A stretch of DNA of 22,117 nucleotides, from IMG/VR virus record IMGVR_UViG_3300030430_000208, positions 742 to 22,858 of that record; one strand, written 5' to 3'. A model generated the notes under the pieces. The model was not told the DNA's origin. It saw nothing but the letters and a program-made list of their open reading frames with translations, and did not search any database. A program made the position numbers and the translations under genes. Below, piece by piece: positions 14,397-19,655 of this stretch. Numbering within the stretch: the stretch's first letter is position 1; the number at the start of each line of letters is the position of its first letter. Origin of the DNA: a virus.

Positions 14397-14657
14397 CTAT
14401 GCAGTTCTATGAAGTTTACCTGCAGTTCTCGTTCTGCGATAACTTCTATTCTTACTCTGTCTTTGGACAGTAAGATTCTTTGGTCTATTGTCTCTAGGGT
14501 TTCCATTTTTATGAGAGACATCTTTTTTATCTCCCTTAGTAACTTTACCCTTTTTTATCATGATACGTCTAGCTGCATTTCTACTAGCTCTATCTTTCTT
14601 TTGTTTTTGTTGTTTTTGATAACGTCTATATTCTTCAAGATAATTACGTGAGGTCAT
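14397..14657 (-). CDS. Small HNH-like protein
   Basis: 86 residues. The N-terminal half is a Lys/Gln/Tyr-rich helix. The second half reads DVSHKNGNPRDNRPKNLTVQ followed by Ser-Lys-Asn-Arg-Ser, matching the second part of an HNH finger (Asp-x-x-His-x-x-Gly-Asn-x-x-Asp-Asn-x-x-x-Asn-Leu ... Asn). The usual DNA-binding lead-in is missing, so it may be a degenerate or virion-bound form rather than a homing nuclease. The start overlaps the LysM stop as ATGA. Confidence 0.7.
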   Translation of the reverse strand: MTSRNYLEEYRRYQKQQKQKKDRASRNAARRIMIKKGKVTKGDKKDVSHKNGNPRDNRPKNLTVQRQSKNRSYRRTRTAGKLHRTA

Positions 14658-15178
14658 GATTTTTTAGTTGTTTTCTTTTTTGTTGTCTTCTTCTTAGACT
14701 TTTTCATTTTGCCTATACCAATACTTACAACAATAACACCCTTGCCACCTTTAGCAGCACCTTTTGTTTTCTTTTTAGTTGCAAGAGAGCCTTTATTCAT
14801 AAAACCCATCTTGTTTCTAACAGGTTTAGGTAATTTAGATAGTCCTTTGCCTTTATTACCTGATGGAACAGGTCTAAGTGCTCCACCCCTAACTAATTTA
14901 ACTTTAGCTTGTTCTTTCACCTTTTCTGAAAAAGTATCATTATCTGCAGTAACACCTGTTGGCAGTTTTATTTTCATACCTTTTGGTAGTGTTTTTACAT
15001 TTGCTAATTTTTGATTGACTTGTTTTAGTTTAGATACAGTCGTTCCTAGCATTCTAGCAATATCACCTATACTGTCTCCACTTTTTGTAGTATAAGTTTT
15101 CTTTTTAGATTGCACTTGTTGATTTTTCTTTCTTGCCATTGCTTGTTCTTCGGCTTTTTTTACTTTAGGACTTGCCAT
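14654..15178 (-). CDS. LysM-domain protein
   Basis: 174 residues. A single LysM domain at 28-73: TYTTKSGDSIGDIARMLGTT, the Ser-Lys-Leu-Lys-Gln-Val-Asn helix, and a final KGMKIKLP strand. It should bind GlcNAc-containing peptidoglycan. The flanks are Lys-rich; the end carries Gly-Phe-Met-Asn-Lys-Gly-Ser-Leu-Ala-Thr-Lys and a poly-Lys/Thr tail. No signal peptide, so it probably works as part of the virion or after lysis rather than by export. Its Gly/Lys tail resembles those of the RGG-repeat and 1450-residue proteins. Confidence 0.85.
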   Translation of the reverse strand: MASPKVKKAEEQAMARKKNQQVQSKKKTYTTKSGDSIGDIARMLGTTVSKLKQVNQKLANVKTLPKGMKIKLPTGVTADNDTFSEKVKEQAKVKLVRGGALRPVPSGNKGKGLSKLPKPVRNKMGFMNKGSLATKKKTKGAAKGGKGVIVVSIGIGKMKKSKKKTTKKKTTKKS

Positions 15179-15179
15179 A

Positions 15180-15476
15180 TTAACATCTCCATCTTCTTCT
15201 AGCTTGTCTTAATCGGCTATTTGGGTTTTTTGCAGCTTTAGGGAATTTTTTCATCTGACCTGCACTTCTCGCACAGAAAGACTTACGTCTTTTAGCTCTA
15301 GCTTTAGATGGACTCTTTTCTGTTACTGCTGTTTTTAGTTTACTACCCGGATTTTGCCTTCTATATTTAGCGACTCCCTTTGCAGTCATACCTGCACCAC
15401 TTCTTGTGGGTCGCATATCTCCACTCTTTTGAGTGAATCCTTTTAATCCTCCACGTTTTCTCTTTTTCTCTGCCAT
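15180..15476 (-). CDS. Basic protein with Lys-Ser-Phe-Cys-Ala-Arg motif
   Basis: 98 residues. MAEKKRKRGGLKGFTQKSGD at the start, a central Gly-Met-Thr-Ala-Lys-Gly-Val-Ala-Lys-Tyr-Arg-Arg block, then RRKSFCARSAGQMKKF and NPNSRLRQARRRWRC at the end. This Ser-Phe-Cys-Ala-Arg ... Asn-Ser-Arg ... Arg-Trp-x-Cys end is widely conserved in phages (a DUF as far as I recall); two Cys and Trp suggest a small folded unit. Overlaps the 81-residue gene by 34 nt. Confidence 0.75.
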   Translation of the reverse strand: MAEKKRKRGGLKGFTQKSGDMRPTRSGAGMTAKGVAKYRRQNPGSKLKTAVTEKSPSKARAKRRKSFCARSAGQMKKFPKAAKNPNSRLRQARRRWRC

Positions 15477-15688
15477 GTTGTATTTATTTTACTACCTTCT
15501 ATTTCCATGTCTAAGCATTTATAGCTTTTGGGGAAGTACATGGGCATATGAATAGGCATTCCTTGTGCAATCTCATATGCTCTTGCTAAACATTTGTCGT
15601 GAGTCGGATGAGGACCATACAAATCTTTTAATGTTACGCACATATTCGGCTCTTGCATTAAACAAGCCAATACAAATAGTTCATACAT
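15443..15688 (-). CDS. 81-residue protein with hydrophobic start and paired Cys
   Basis: MYELFVLACLMQEPNMCVTL opens with a signal-like hydrophobic stretch; Cys at positions 9, 17, 33 and about 58 and a Pro/Met/His/Tyr-rich middle (AQGMPIHMPMYFPKSY) follow. The Ala-Cys in LACL could resemble a lipobox but is too near the start and lacks a basic n-region. Design resembles the 58-residue protein at 12526-12702: hydrophobic head, then Cys-x-x-Ala-Tyr. It overlaps the gene before it by 8 nt. Function unknown. Confidence 0.65.
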   Translation of the reverse strand: MYELFVLACLMQEPNMCVTLKDLYGPHPTHDKCLARAYEIAQGMPIHMPMYFPKSYKCLDMEIEGSKINTTWQRKRENVED

Positions 15689-15893
15689 CGTTCAACATTC
15701 CTTCTGCTTTCATAGCTCTTTCTACATGAGCTAGTGTGAAACGTTTTCCATGCTTCGCTTCTATTGCAGCACGAGCATAAAACACGGAACTATGAGGGAT
15801 ATGTAACTTATGTAGTGTATTAGTATGGATGGCATGGTAAAATGCCTCCAAAATATTCTCTGGTGTATATAGTTTTACTGATTTTCTTCTCAT
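15681..15893 (-). CDS. First gene of leftward operon, small basic helical protein
   Basis: 70 residues from ATG 15893 (MRRKSVKLYTPENILEAFYH); an in-frame TTG two codons upstream is possible. No good ribosome site is seen for either. The sequence is helical with many His and Tyr, and HGKRFTLAHVERAMKAEGML near the end could be a short helix-turn-helix-like element. As the first gene after the leftward promoter it could act in regulation, but nothing proves this. Confidence 0.65.
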   Translation of the reverse strand: MRRKSVKLYTPENILEAFYHAIHTNTLHKLHIPHSSVFYARAAIEAKHGKRFTLAHVERAMKAEGMLNDV

Positions 15894-15949
15894 TGTCAAG
15901 ACTTATTCTATTATTGTACGGAAATTTAACATTGAAGGGGTTTTATTTA

Positions 15950-15963
15950 AAATGTATACATTT
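15950..15963. repeat. 14-bp perfect palindrome in leftward leader
   Basis: AAATGTATACATTT, fully self-complementary. It lies about 55-67 nt downstream of the expected leftward start site. The core AAATGTATAC also occurs in the capsid leader (127-136). AT-rich, so partly expected by chance. Confidence 0.4.
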
Positions 15964-15987
15964 AGAATGTTTATTATCATCATATTT

Positions 15988-15999
15988 AATGTTAACATT
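15988..15999. repeat. 12-bp perfect palindrome in leftward leader
   Basis: AATGTTAACATT, about 20-30 nt downstream of the expected leftward start. A possible operator, but short and AT-rich. Confidence 0.35.
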
Positions 16000-16023
16000 T
16001 TAACTGTTATATTATAATACATA

Positions 16024-16052
16024 ATTATAGCCGAAATTTTTCATCTTGTCAA
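16024..16052 (-). promoter_or_regulatory. Perfect sigma70 consensus promoter for the leftward operon
   Basis: Minus strand TTGACA (16047-16052), exactly 17 bp, then TATAAT (16024-16029), identical in spacing to the promoter at 10718-10746. Transcription should begin near 16017 and enter the gene at 15893 after a leader of about 120 nt. No copy of the 17-bp palindrome overlaps it, unlike the rightward promoters. Confidence 0.85.
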
Positions 16053-16202
16053 CCCCCCTTCAAAAAATATAATAAAAACAACATACTAGTTTTACCCCAT
16101 TTATCAGTTATTACTTGTGGTTAACACTCTATTTTCCTAATCTGTGTATTTATCTGTATATGCGTACTATATGGGGGGTGGTGGCAATGGCAGTATGGCA
16201 TT

Positions 16203-16258
16203 GAAAACAGACAATTTTTAGCATTATGCGACAATCTGCAAGAAAAAAAATTGTTTTC
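16203..16258. repeat. Imperfect inverted repeat
   Basis: GAAAAC-AGAC-AATTTTT (16203-16219) is complementary to AAAAATTGTTTTC (16246-16258) apart from the 4-nt AGAC bulge. The spacer is 26 bp. It ends just before the first palindrome copy. Confidence 0.4.
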
Positions 16259-16259
16259 G

Positions 16260-16276
16260 TGTCCCAAGTTGGGACA
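16260..16276 (+). repeat. 17-bp palindrome, copy 1
   Basis: TGTCCCAAGTTGGGACA: 8-bp arms around a single central G. In the gene-free region, well upstream of the first rightward promoter. Confidence 0.9.
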
Positions 16277-16348
16277 TTTTACCTGTTAAACCCTTGAAAT
16301 TGCTAGTTTTTTAACTGTTTTAGTAACTGTTATGGTATCAGTTGCCAA

Positions 16349-16364
16349 TGTTTCACGTGAAACA
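16349..16364. promoter_or_regulatory. parS: Perfect parS site (ParB/Spo0J binding)
   Basis: TGTTTCACGTGAAACA is a full match to the 16-bp chromosomal parS consensus shared by most bacteria. ParB loads here and slides as a CTP clamp. No parA or parB is in this window, so host ParB or a phage ParB encoded elsewhere would be needed. Chance of this exact 16-mer in 22 kb is about 5 in a million with equal bases. Confidence 0.85.
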
Positions 16365-16420
16365 ATGTTAAAATATTCAAAATGGTATCACTATTTGATG
16401 TATGGATGTATACCCCTATT

Positions 16421-16460
16421 CGTTCATGTTTCGTTCCTGTTTCGTTCACGTTTCGTTCAC
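16421..16460 (+). repeat. 11-bp tandem iterons (3.6 copies)
   Basis: CGTTCATGTTT, CGTTCCTGTTT, CGTTCACGTTT, then CGTTCAC. Head-to-tail at one helical turn per unit (11 bp), as in iterons bound by replication or partition proteins. It lies between parS and the first rightward promoter. Confidence 0.6.
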
Positions 16461-16501
16461 TCCTGGAATTTCCAACATTCAAAATTTGAGGCTCACCCTA
16501 C

Positions 16502-16517
16502 GTTTCACGTGTCCCAA
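16502..16517. promoter_or_regulatory. Degenerate parS-like site fused to palindrome copy 2
   Basis: Aligned from 16501, GTTTCACGTG (16502-16511) matches ten consecutive bases of parS, and 12 of the full 16. Its last two bases are the first two of palindrome copy 2. Binding by ParB would be weak at best. Confidence 0.4.
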
Positions 16518-16526
16518 GTTGGGACA
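16510..16526 (+). repeat. 17-bp palindrome, copy 2 (abuts promoter)
   Basis: Exact copy ending 1 bp before the TTGACA -35 of the first rightward promoter, where a bound protein would touch RNA polymerase. Confidence 0.9.
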
Positions 16527-16527
16527 G

Positions 16528-16555
16528 TTGACAATGCTTTCACGATGTGCATAAT
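16528..16555 (+). promoter_or_regulatory. First rightward (early) promoter
   Basis: TTGACA (16528-16533), 16 bp, CATAAT (16550-16555). Start expected near 16562, giving a 27-nt leader to the ATG at 16589. TTGACAATGCTT is shared with the promoter at 17913. Confidence 0.75.
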
Positions 16556-16588
16556 GTGATTATGTCAATCATTCATAGGAGAAATAAA

Positions 16589-17173
16589 ATGACAAATTTA
16601 AATGCAAATACTTATAAGTCTTTTTTCGTAACAAGAACAGATAGACTAAACAATGATATTTTTAAAGATTTATCAAAGGGTAAAGATAGCCTAGTTTATA
16701 AAGCTTGTTCAGAATTGACTAATTTACCTAATGACGAATTAGTTGAAAAGGGTTATAAGTTCATGTTTGAGACTAACAAAAAAGGCGAATGGATTAAAAA
16801 GCGTGAGTTCAAAAATGATACTTCTGCACATAAATTCATAGTTGAAAATATTGATTTAGTTTCAGAATTTGCTAAATCTGATAAAGCCAAAAATTCTAAA
16901 GTTAATGGGGTTAGGGGGGTTCAATCAAAAGTTAATGCAAGTATTAGACCAAAAGTTGAAATGTCCCAAGTTGGGACAACTAAGGAAGTTGCAGAAGTTT
17001 CAGAAGTTGCAGAAACTACCAAAAGAACAAAGGCAGAAACTCTTAAAAACTTCGCAGATATATGGTTAAAAGAGCATAACGAAGATTTACTTGCAATGAT
17101 TGAATTTGCAATGTCTGAGGAAGGTGCAAAAATTTCTGATTATTCAGTTGACCAAAAATCAAAAGTTGCCTAA
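16589..17173 (+). CDS. First early gene, unknown 194-residue protein with embedded palindrome
   Basis: Start ATG 16589 behind AGGAGA (MTNLNANTYKSFFVTRTDRL). An in-frame ATG at 16547 lies inside the promoter and is rejected. Residues 1-95 look like a small helical fold with Lys/Asp pairs. Residues 125-130 (Met-Ser-Gln-Val-Gly-Thr) are the translated palindrome copy 3. A Val/Glu/Thr repeat follows (TTKEVAEVSEVAETTKRT), then a Lys-Asn-Phe-Ala-Asp-Ile-Trp helix. Located first after the early promoter and followed by a strong terminator, so it is its own transcription unit. Regulators often sit here, but I see no DNA-binding motif. Unknown. Confidence 0.8.
   Translation: MTNLNANTYKSFFVTRTDRLNNDIFKDLSKGKDSLVYKACSELTNLPNDELVEKGYKFMFETNKKGEWIKKREFKNDTSAHKFIVENIDLVSEFAKSDKAKNSKVNGVRGVQSKVNASIRPKVEMSQVGTTKEVAEVSEVAETTKRTKAETLKNFADIWLKEHNEDLLAMIEFAMSEEGAKISDYSVDQKSKVA
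16962..16978 (+). repeat. 17-bp palindrome, copy 3 (inside a coding sequence)
   Basis: Exact copy in frame inside the 194-residue gene, codons 125-130, read as Met-Ser-Gln-Val-Gly-Thr. Confidence 0.9.
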
Positions 17174-17186
17174 CCTAAAATAAACT

Positions 17187-17218
17187 TCCCCAATCAGAAA
17201 TGGTTGGGGATTTTTTTT
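17187..17218 (+). terminator. Strong rho-independent terminator
   Basis: A 10-bp stem (seven perfect pairs TCCCCAA/TTGGGGA, a T-G wobble, then CA/TG) closed by a GAAA loop and followed by eight T. It ends the transcript of the first early gene. Confidence 0.92.
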
Positions 17219-17236
17219 GTCCAAAATTTTTCTAGC

Positions 17237-17324
17237 ATGATAGTAGTATGATAGTAGGTTGGAGGTTATAGGTTATAGGTATGACAGTAGTATGATAGTA
17301 GGGTGTAGGTTATAGGTTATAGAT
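17237..17324 (+). repeat. 44-bp tandem duplication
   Basis: Units 17237-17280 and 17281-17324 differ at about four positions. Each contains nested ATGATAGTAG and GGTTATAGGTTATAG repeats. It lies between the terminator and palindrome copy 4 and holds no gene. Role unknown; iteron-like DNA is one reading. Confidence 0.75.
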
Positions 17325-17327
17325 TAA

Positions 17328-17344
17328 TGTCCCAAGTTGGGACA
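17328..17344 (+). repeat. 17-bp palindrome, copy 4
   Basis: Exact copy, 22 bp upstream of the -35 of the second rightward promoter. Confidence 0.9.
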
Positions 17345-17358
17345 CTTGTTAGCTTGTG

Positions 17359-17394
17359 TGTCCCATTTGACATCTCATATAGATGTGCTATAGT
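17359..17394 (+). promoter_or_regulatory. Second rightward promoter with a palindrome half-site fused to its -35
   Basis: TGTCCCATTTGACA (17359-17372): the palindrome left half runs into the -35 TTGACA (17367-17372). After 16 bp comes TATAGT (17389-17394), then GTGTAAGCA near the start site. Same design at 17905. Confidence 0.75.
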
Positions 17395-17435
17395 GTAAGC
17401 ATACTGAAAAAAGGTATTGATTTTAACAAATTAAA

Positions 17436-17452
17436 TGTCCCAAGTTGGGACA
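17436..17452 (+). repeat. 17-bp palindrome, copy 5 (next to ribosome site)
   Basis: Exact copy in the leader; its last base is followed directly by AAAGGAG, with the ATG 11 nt after the palindrome. Confidence 0.9.
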
Positions 17453-17463
17453 AAGGAGTGAGA

Positions 17464-17736
17464 ATGACAATTAAATTATTTTGGGAAAACAGTAATCCTG
17501 TTCCTGCTAGGACAACCAAGACACTCAAGTCTTCTTGGAACTTTGTACCTGATGCAGAACGTAAGCAAACTGTATCCATGTATCCTATTATGATTACAGG
17601 TGCAATGGGTCTAGGTATGCGAGATTATCTCAAGGCTAAACGTGATGAGTATAGACGTGAGGTGCTTGCAAAAGCTAAACTATTTATTGACAACAAAAGA
17701 ATGTCCCAAGTTGGGACACAAACAGAGGAGAAGTAA
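17464..17736 (+). CDS. 90-residue protein, palindrome forms its C-terminus
   Basis: Start ATG 17464 behind AAAGGAG (MTIKLFWENSNPVPARTTKT). An earlier in-frame ATG at 17383 lies in the promoter -10 and is rejected. A Leu/Trp/Asn-rich start is followed by a Met-rich middle, a basic helix (Ala-Lys-Arg-Asp-Glu-Tyr-Arg-Arg), and the tail Met-Ser-Gln-Val-Gly-Thr-Gln-Thr-Glu-Glu-Lys encoded by palindrome copy 6 plus the ribosome site of the next gene. The same 11 residues occur in frame ahead of 19674. Function unknown. Confidence 0.7.
   Translation: MTIKLFWENSNPVPARTTKTLKSSWNFVPDAERKQTVSMYPIMITGAMGLGMRDYLKAKRDEYRREVLAKAKLFIDNKRMSQVGTQTEEK
17702..17718 (+). repeat. 17-bp palindrome, copy 6 (end of a gene, before ribosome site)
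   Basis: Exact copy within the last codons of the 90-residue gene and 18 nt before the next ATG. The module of about 31 nt (palindrome, then CAAACAGAGGAGAA) is repeated at 19638. Confidence 0.9.
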
Positions 17737-17904
17737 ATGATGATTGAAAAACTAGGTGGAATAACGTTATTAATCGTGTCTGTTATATGCCTAATCATAT
17801 TAGGAGATAGCATAGCTTATAGTGCAGGATTAATACCATTAAGTATATATACAATGGGTGTGCTAGGTTTTTGTGGTGCAGTATATACATTACTGAAGAA
17901 GTGA
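17737..17904 (+). CDS. 55-residue two-helix membrane protein
   Basis: MMIEKLGGITLLIVSVICLI begins a first membrane helix (about 7-22); a second runs roughly 32-52 with Leu-Ile-Pro-Leu-Ser-Ile and Gly-Phe-Cys-Gly-Ala-Val, ending Leu-Lys-Lys. The ATG directly follows the TAA of the previous gene, and GAGGAG lies about 8 nt upstream. Likely a small inner-membrane protein, such as superinfection exclusion, membrane-potential or holin-like. Its early position argues against a classic holin. Function unknown. Confidence 0.7.
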   Translation: MMIEKLGGITLLIVSVICLIILGDSIAYSAGLIPLSIYTMGVLGFCGAVYTLLKK

Positions 17905-17941
17905 TGTCCCATTTGACAATGCTTATATCCTGTGGTAGGGT
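17905..17941 (+). promoter_or_regulatory. Third rightward promoter with fused half-site
   Basis: TGTCCCATTTGACA (17905-17918), TTGACA at 17913-17918, 17 bp, TAGGGT (17936-17941), then GTGTAAGCA as at the second promoter. The -10 is weak (TAGGGT), so this promoter may need help. Confidence 0.5.
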
Positions 17942-17986
17942 GTAAGCACAATAACAACAACGTTCAACACATGAAAGGAGCAACTT

Positions 17987-18205
17987 ATGTTTGTTATATT
18001 AGCTACTAAGCCATTAAATGATGGTACTAAAGGTTTTAGGTTCAATTTCTTAGGTCAAAAAGGCTTTTATAGAAAAAGGTCAAAGACTTCAAGAGGTTGG
18101 TATGTCCAACAAGGCGATACGTTCAAGCAGTATCACATGGGCAAAAGAACCATAGCTTTTGAACATAAGCAACCTGTGAGAGGTCTCAGACACTTCGCAG
18201 GATAA
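17987..18205 (+). CDS. 72-residue basic protein
   Basis: Start ATG 17987 behind AAAGGAG (MFVILATKPLNDGTKGFRFN). Strand-like residues, Gly, Arg and Lys dominate, with a GFYRKRSKTSRGWYVQQGDT segment and a His/Arg/Phe C-terminus. It looks like a small beta protein. The leader ACACATGAAAGGAGCAACTT resembles that near 18303. Function unknown; palindrome copy 7 follows 1 nt after its stop. Confidence 0.7.
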   Translation: MFVILATKPLNDGTKGFRFNFLGQKGFYRKRSKTSRGWYVQQGDTFKQYHMGKRTIAFEHKQPVRGLRHFAG

Positions 18206-18206
18206 A

Positions 18207-18223
18207 TGTCCCAAGTTGGGACA
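18207..18223 (+). repeat. 17-bp palindrome, copy 7
   Basis: Exact copy just after a stop codon. A TAGAGT (18237-18242) preceded by GTGG follows, as at 17936, but no TTGACA is at the right place, so any promoter here is weak or absent. Confidence 0.9.
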
Positions 18224-18370
18224 CCTAACAGGGTGGTAGAGTGAACAGTAATCGTCTGATACAGTTTAAAAGCTAGACGAGGTTTATACACATACCACTC
18301 AACACATGAGAGGAGCTAGGCATCTCATAAAACTGCCTACTTAATTAACTAACTATTTGTGGAGTTGCAT
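18224..18370 (+). other. 147-nt untranslated leader with hairpin
   Basis: Between palindrome copy 7 and the gp88-like gene. It holds a 6-bp hairpin TAGGCA/TGCCTA (18317-18339) and a copy of the ACACATG-A-GGAGC leader seen before 17987, which gives a tiny frame of 12 codons here. The true ribosome site (GGAG, 18361-18364) is just before ATG 18371. No tRNA fold is visible. Confidence 0.45.
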
Positions 18371-19057
18371 ATGTTACAACAAATTCATACATCAAAAATG
18401 ACAGGCAAACTTGTTGAGTTTGAGGCTATTAGTGATGATACACCTAGCAATGGCTTTTGCTACGACAGATACATCAAAGCTAAAGAAAAGAATGACAAGG
18501 CAGGATATGTCGTGGATATCTGTGGAGAATGCTACAGTCATACCATGCTACGTACCTATCGTAAGAGCATGAGACCTGCCTTGGCTCGTAATGAGTTCCT
18601 TGCAGAACGATTGCTAGAACAACACGAATTGCCTACATACCTCAAGGCTTTCATGCGACTTGATGCACATGGCGAATTGCGTACTGAAACTGTTGACCCT
18701 ACGAATGGCAAGATTATCAAGAAGTACGACAAGTACACACACATTGAAAACTATTGTAGGATTGCAGAACATAATCCACATTGTACCTTTGGTCTGTGGA
18801 CTAAGCGTACTGATATTATTAAAACATTTTTTGACTCAAGAGATAAACCCAAAAACCTTATCTTAATCTACAGTAATCCAAAAGTGGGGACAATCTTGAG
18901 CAAACCACCAAAGCACTTTGACAAGACATTCAATAATGTGCTAGAACATGAATACTTAGACGAGCAGAATTGTACAGGTCAAAAGTGTAAAGATTGTCTG
19001 TTGTGCTACAAGCATGGCACGACAGACACTATCGTAGAGAAAGTAAAGAAGTATTAA
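18371..19057 (+). CDS. gp88-like protein with Cys pairs, unknown enzyme
   Basis: 228 residues from ATG 18371 (GGAG 7 nt upstream); a GTG at 18359 would add four residues. Cys motifs: C51-x-x-C54 in DICGECYSH and C201, C206, C209, C212 in CTGQKCKDCLLC. Between them are RLDAHGEL (96-103), NYCRIAEHNPHCTFGLWTKR (127-146) and NLILIYSNP (162-170). This order resembles the phage gp88 family, Cys-based proteins of unknown role whose Cys may bind metal or an Fe-S cluster. Residues 168-174 (Ser-Asn-Pro-Lys-Val-Gly-Thr) include a degenerate half palindrome at 18876-18891. Function unknown. Confidence 0.75.
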   Translation: MLQQIHTSKMTGKLVEFEAISDDTPSNGFCYDRYIKAKEKNDKAGYVVDICGECYSHTMLRTYRKSMRPALARNEFLAERLLEQHELPTYLKAFMRLDAHGELRTETVDPTNGKIIKKYDKYTHIENYCRIAEHNPHCTFGLWTKRTDIIKTFFDSRDKPKNLILIYSNPKVGTILSKPPKHFDKTFNNVLEHEYLDEQNCTGQKCKDCLLCYKHGTTDTIVEKVKKY

Positions 19058-19066
19058 CATTAACAA

Positions 19067-19083
19067 TGTCCCAAGTTGGGACA
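19067..19083 (+). repeat. 17-bp palindrome, copy 8 (overlaps ribosome site)
   Basis: Exact copy; its final A begins AAGGAG, and the ATG is 11 nt downstream. Confidence 0.9.
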
Positions 19084-19094
19084 AGGAGTAAACA

Positions 19095-19235
19095 ATGCGT
19101 AATCAAGATACATTTCAAAAGATACCTGTTAGGAAAAAGCCTAACACAACTAACAAGAACTTATGGAAGTATAACAGGAAGTTACAACGTAAACTTAAAC
19201 TAAAACAACAGGAGAAGTTTTATGCAAAAGGTTAG
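19095..19235 (+). CDS. 46-residue basic protein
   Basis: From ATG 19095 behind AAGGAG: MRNQDTFQKIPVRKKPNTTN then a Lys/Asn/Trp/Arg-rich helix ending Phe-Tyr-Ala-Lys-Gly. It overlaps the next start by 14 nt. Good ribosome site and operon position support it. Function unknown; the charge suggests RNA or DNA contact. Confidence 0.65.
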   Translation: MRNQDTFQKIPVRKKPNTTNKNLWKYNRKLQRKLKLKQQEKFYAKG

Positions 19236-19635
19236 AGTATATTGGAACTTGCACAAAGATGTGTGGAGTGTACAAAGTTGCAAAACAAATTTAGTTATAG
19301 ACCACAAGTCACACATGACTTTAAAAGATGCTAAGTTTGTAGTTCGCAAAGGTGGACAAAAGCGAGTGCGTGAAGAGGGCAAAAAGAATGTTCATGCTTT
19401 TGCAGTAGGTTACATTTACGACAAAGGTGGTATAAGTATAAAGGCAAAGCCTGATGTAGATTGGGATAGAGTCAAGTACAATCCATATACTGATGATTAC
19501 TTCATGCATCAAGGCATGGATGAAAATCAATATAGACCTGACCATTGGAATGAGATACCAAGAGATTGGGTAGGTTGGGTGCGTATGGAATCATTACACC
19601 ACCCAAATGGTATAACACCAAGAGTTTACATTTAA
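19222..19635 (+). CDS. Conserved phage protein with Arg-Val-Arg-Glu ... Lys-Asn-Val-His-Ala-Phe motif
   Basis: 137 residues. The Trp-Asn-Leu-His-Lys-Asp-Val-Trp-Ser-Val-Gln start, a beta-like middle, and GGQKRVREEGKKNVHAF (44-60) match a small family I recall from many unrelated phages, of unknown function. The C-terminus is Asp/Tyr/Pro-rich with a Trp-Val-Gly-Trp-Val motif. It has a ribosome site (GGAG) inside the preceding gene, so the two are coupled. Confidence 0.75.
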   Translation: MQKVRVYWNLHKDVWSVQSCKTNLVIDHKSHMTLKDAKFVVRKGGQKRVREEGKKNVHAFAVGYIYDKGGISIKAKPDVDWDRVKYNPYTDDYFMHQGMDENQYRPDHWNEIPRDWVGWVRMESLHHPNGITPRVYI

Positions 19636-19638
19636 CCA

Positions 19639-19655
19639 TGTCCCAAGTTGGGACA
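19639..19655 (+). repeat. 17-bp palindrome, copy 9 (repeats the copy-6 module)
   Basis: Exact copy followed by CAAACAGAGGAGAA, as at 17702; the ATG is 18 nt downstream. The two modules match over about 31 nt. Confidence 0.9.

Larger units (their letters stand above)
15894..16588. other. Gene-free divergent control region, candidate origin or partition locus
   Basis: About 0.7 kb without a supported gene. It holds a perfect leftward promoter, a rightward promoter, two copies of the 17-bp palindrome, a perfect parS plus a 12/16 parS-like site, an 11-bp iteron run, an imperfect long inverted repeat (16203-16258), two short perfect palindromes and a G-rich stretch near 16171-16184. A 75-codon frame (16332-16559) crosses these sites and has no ribosome site, so I reject it. 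The mix of iterons, AT-rich DNA and palindromes fits a replication origin, which only experiment could show. Confidence 0.6.

Noticed and set aside
14327-14521. 64-codon minus-strand frame overlapping the HNH-like and RGG genes
   Set aside because: Out of frame with both, no ribosome site, and mixed composition; a shadow.
16332-16559. 75-codon frame on the plus strand in the control region
   Set aside because: It runs across parS, iterons and the palindrome, has no ribosome site, and ends in the -10 of the first promoter.
18224-18370. tRNA or riboswitch in the longest early leader
   Set aside because: No cloverleaf and no known aptamer core; only a 6-bp hairpin and a second copy of a ribosome-site leader.
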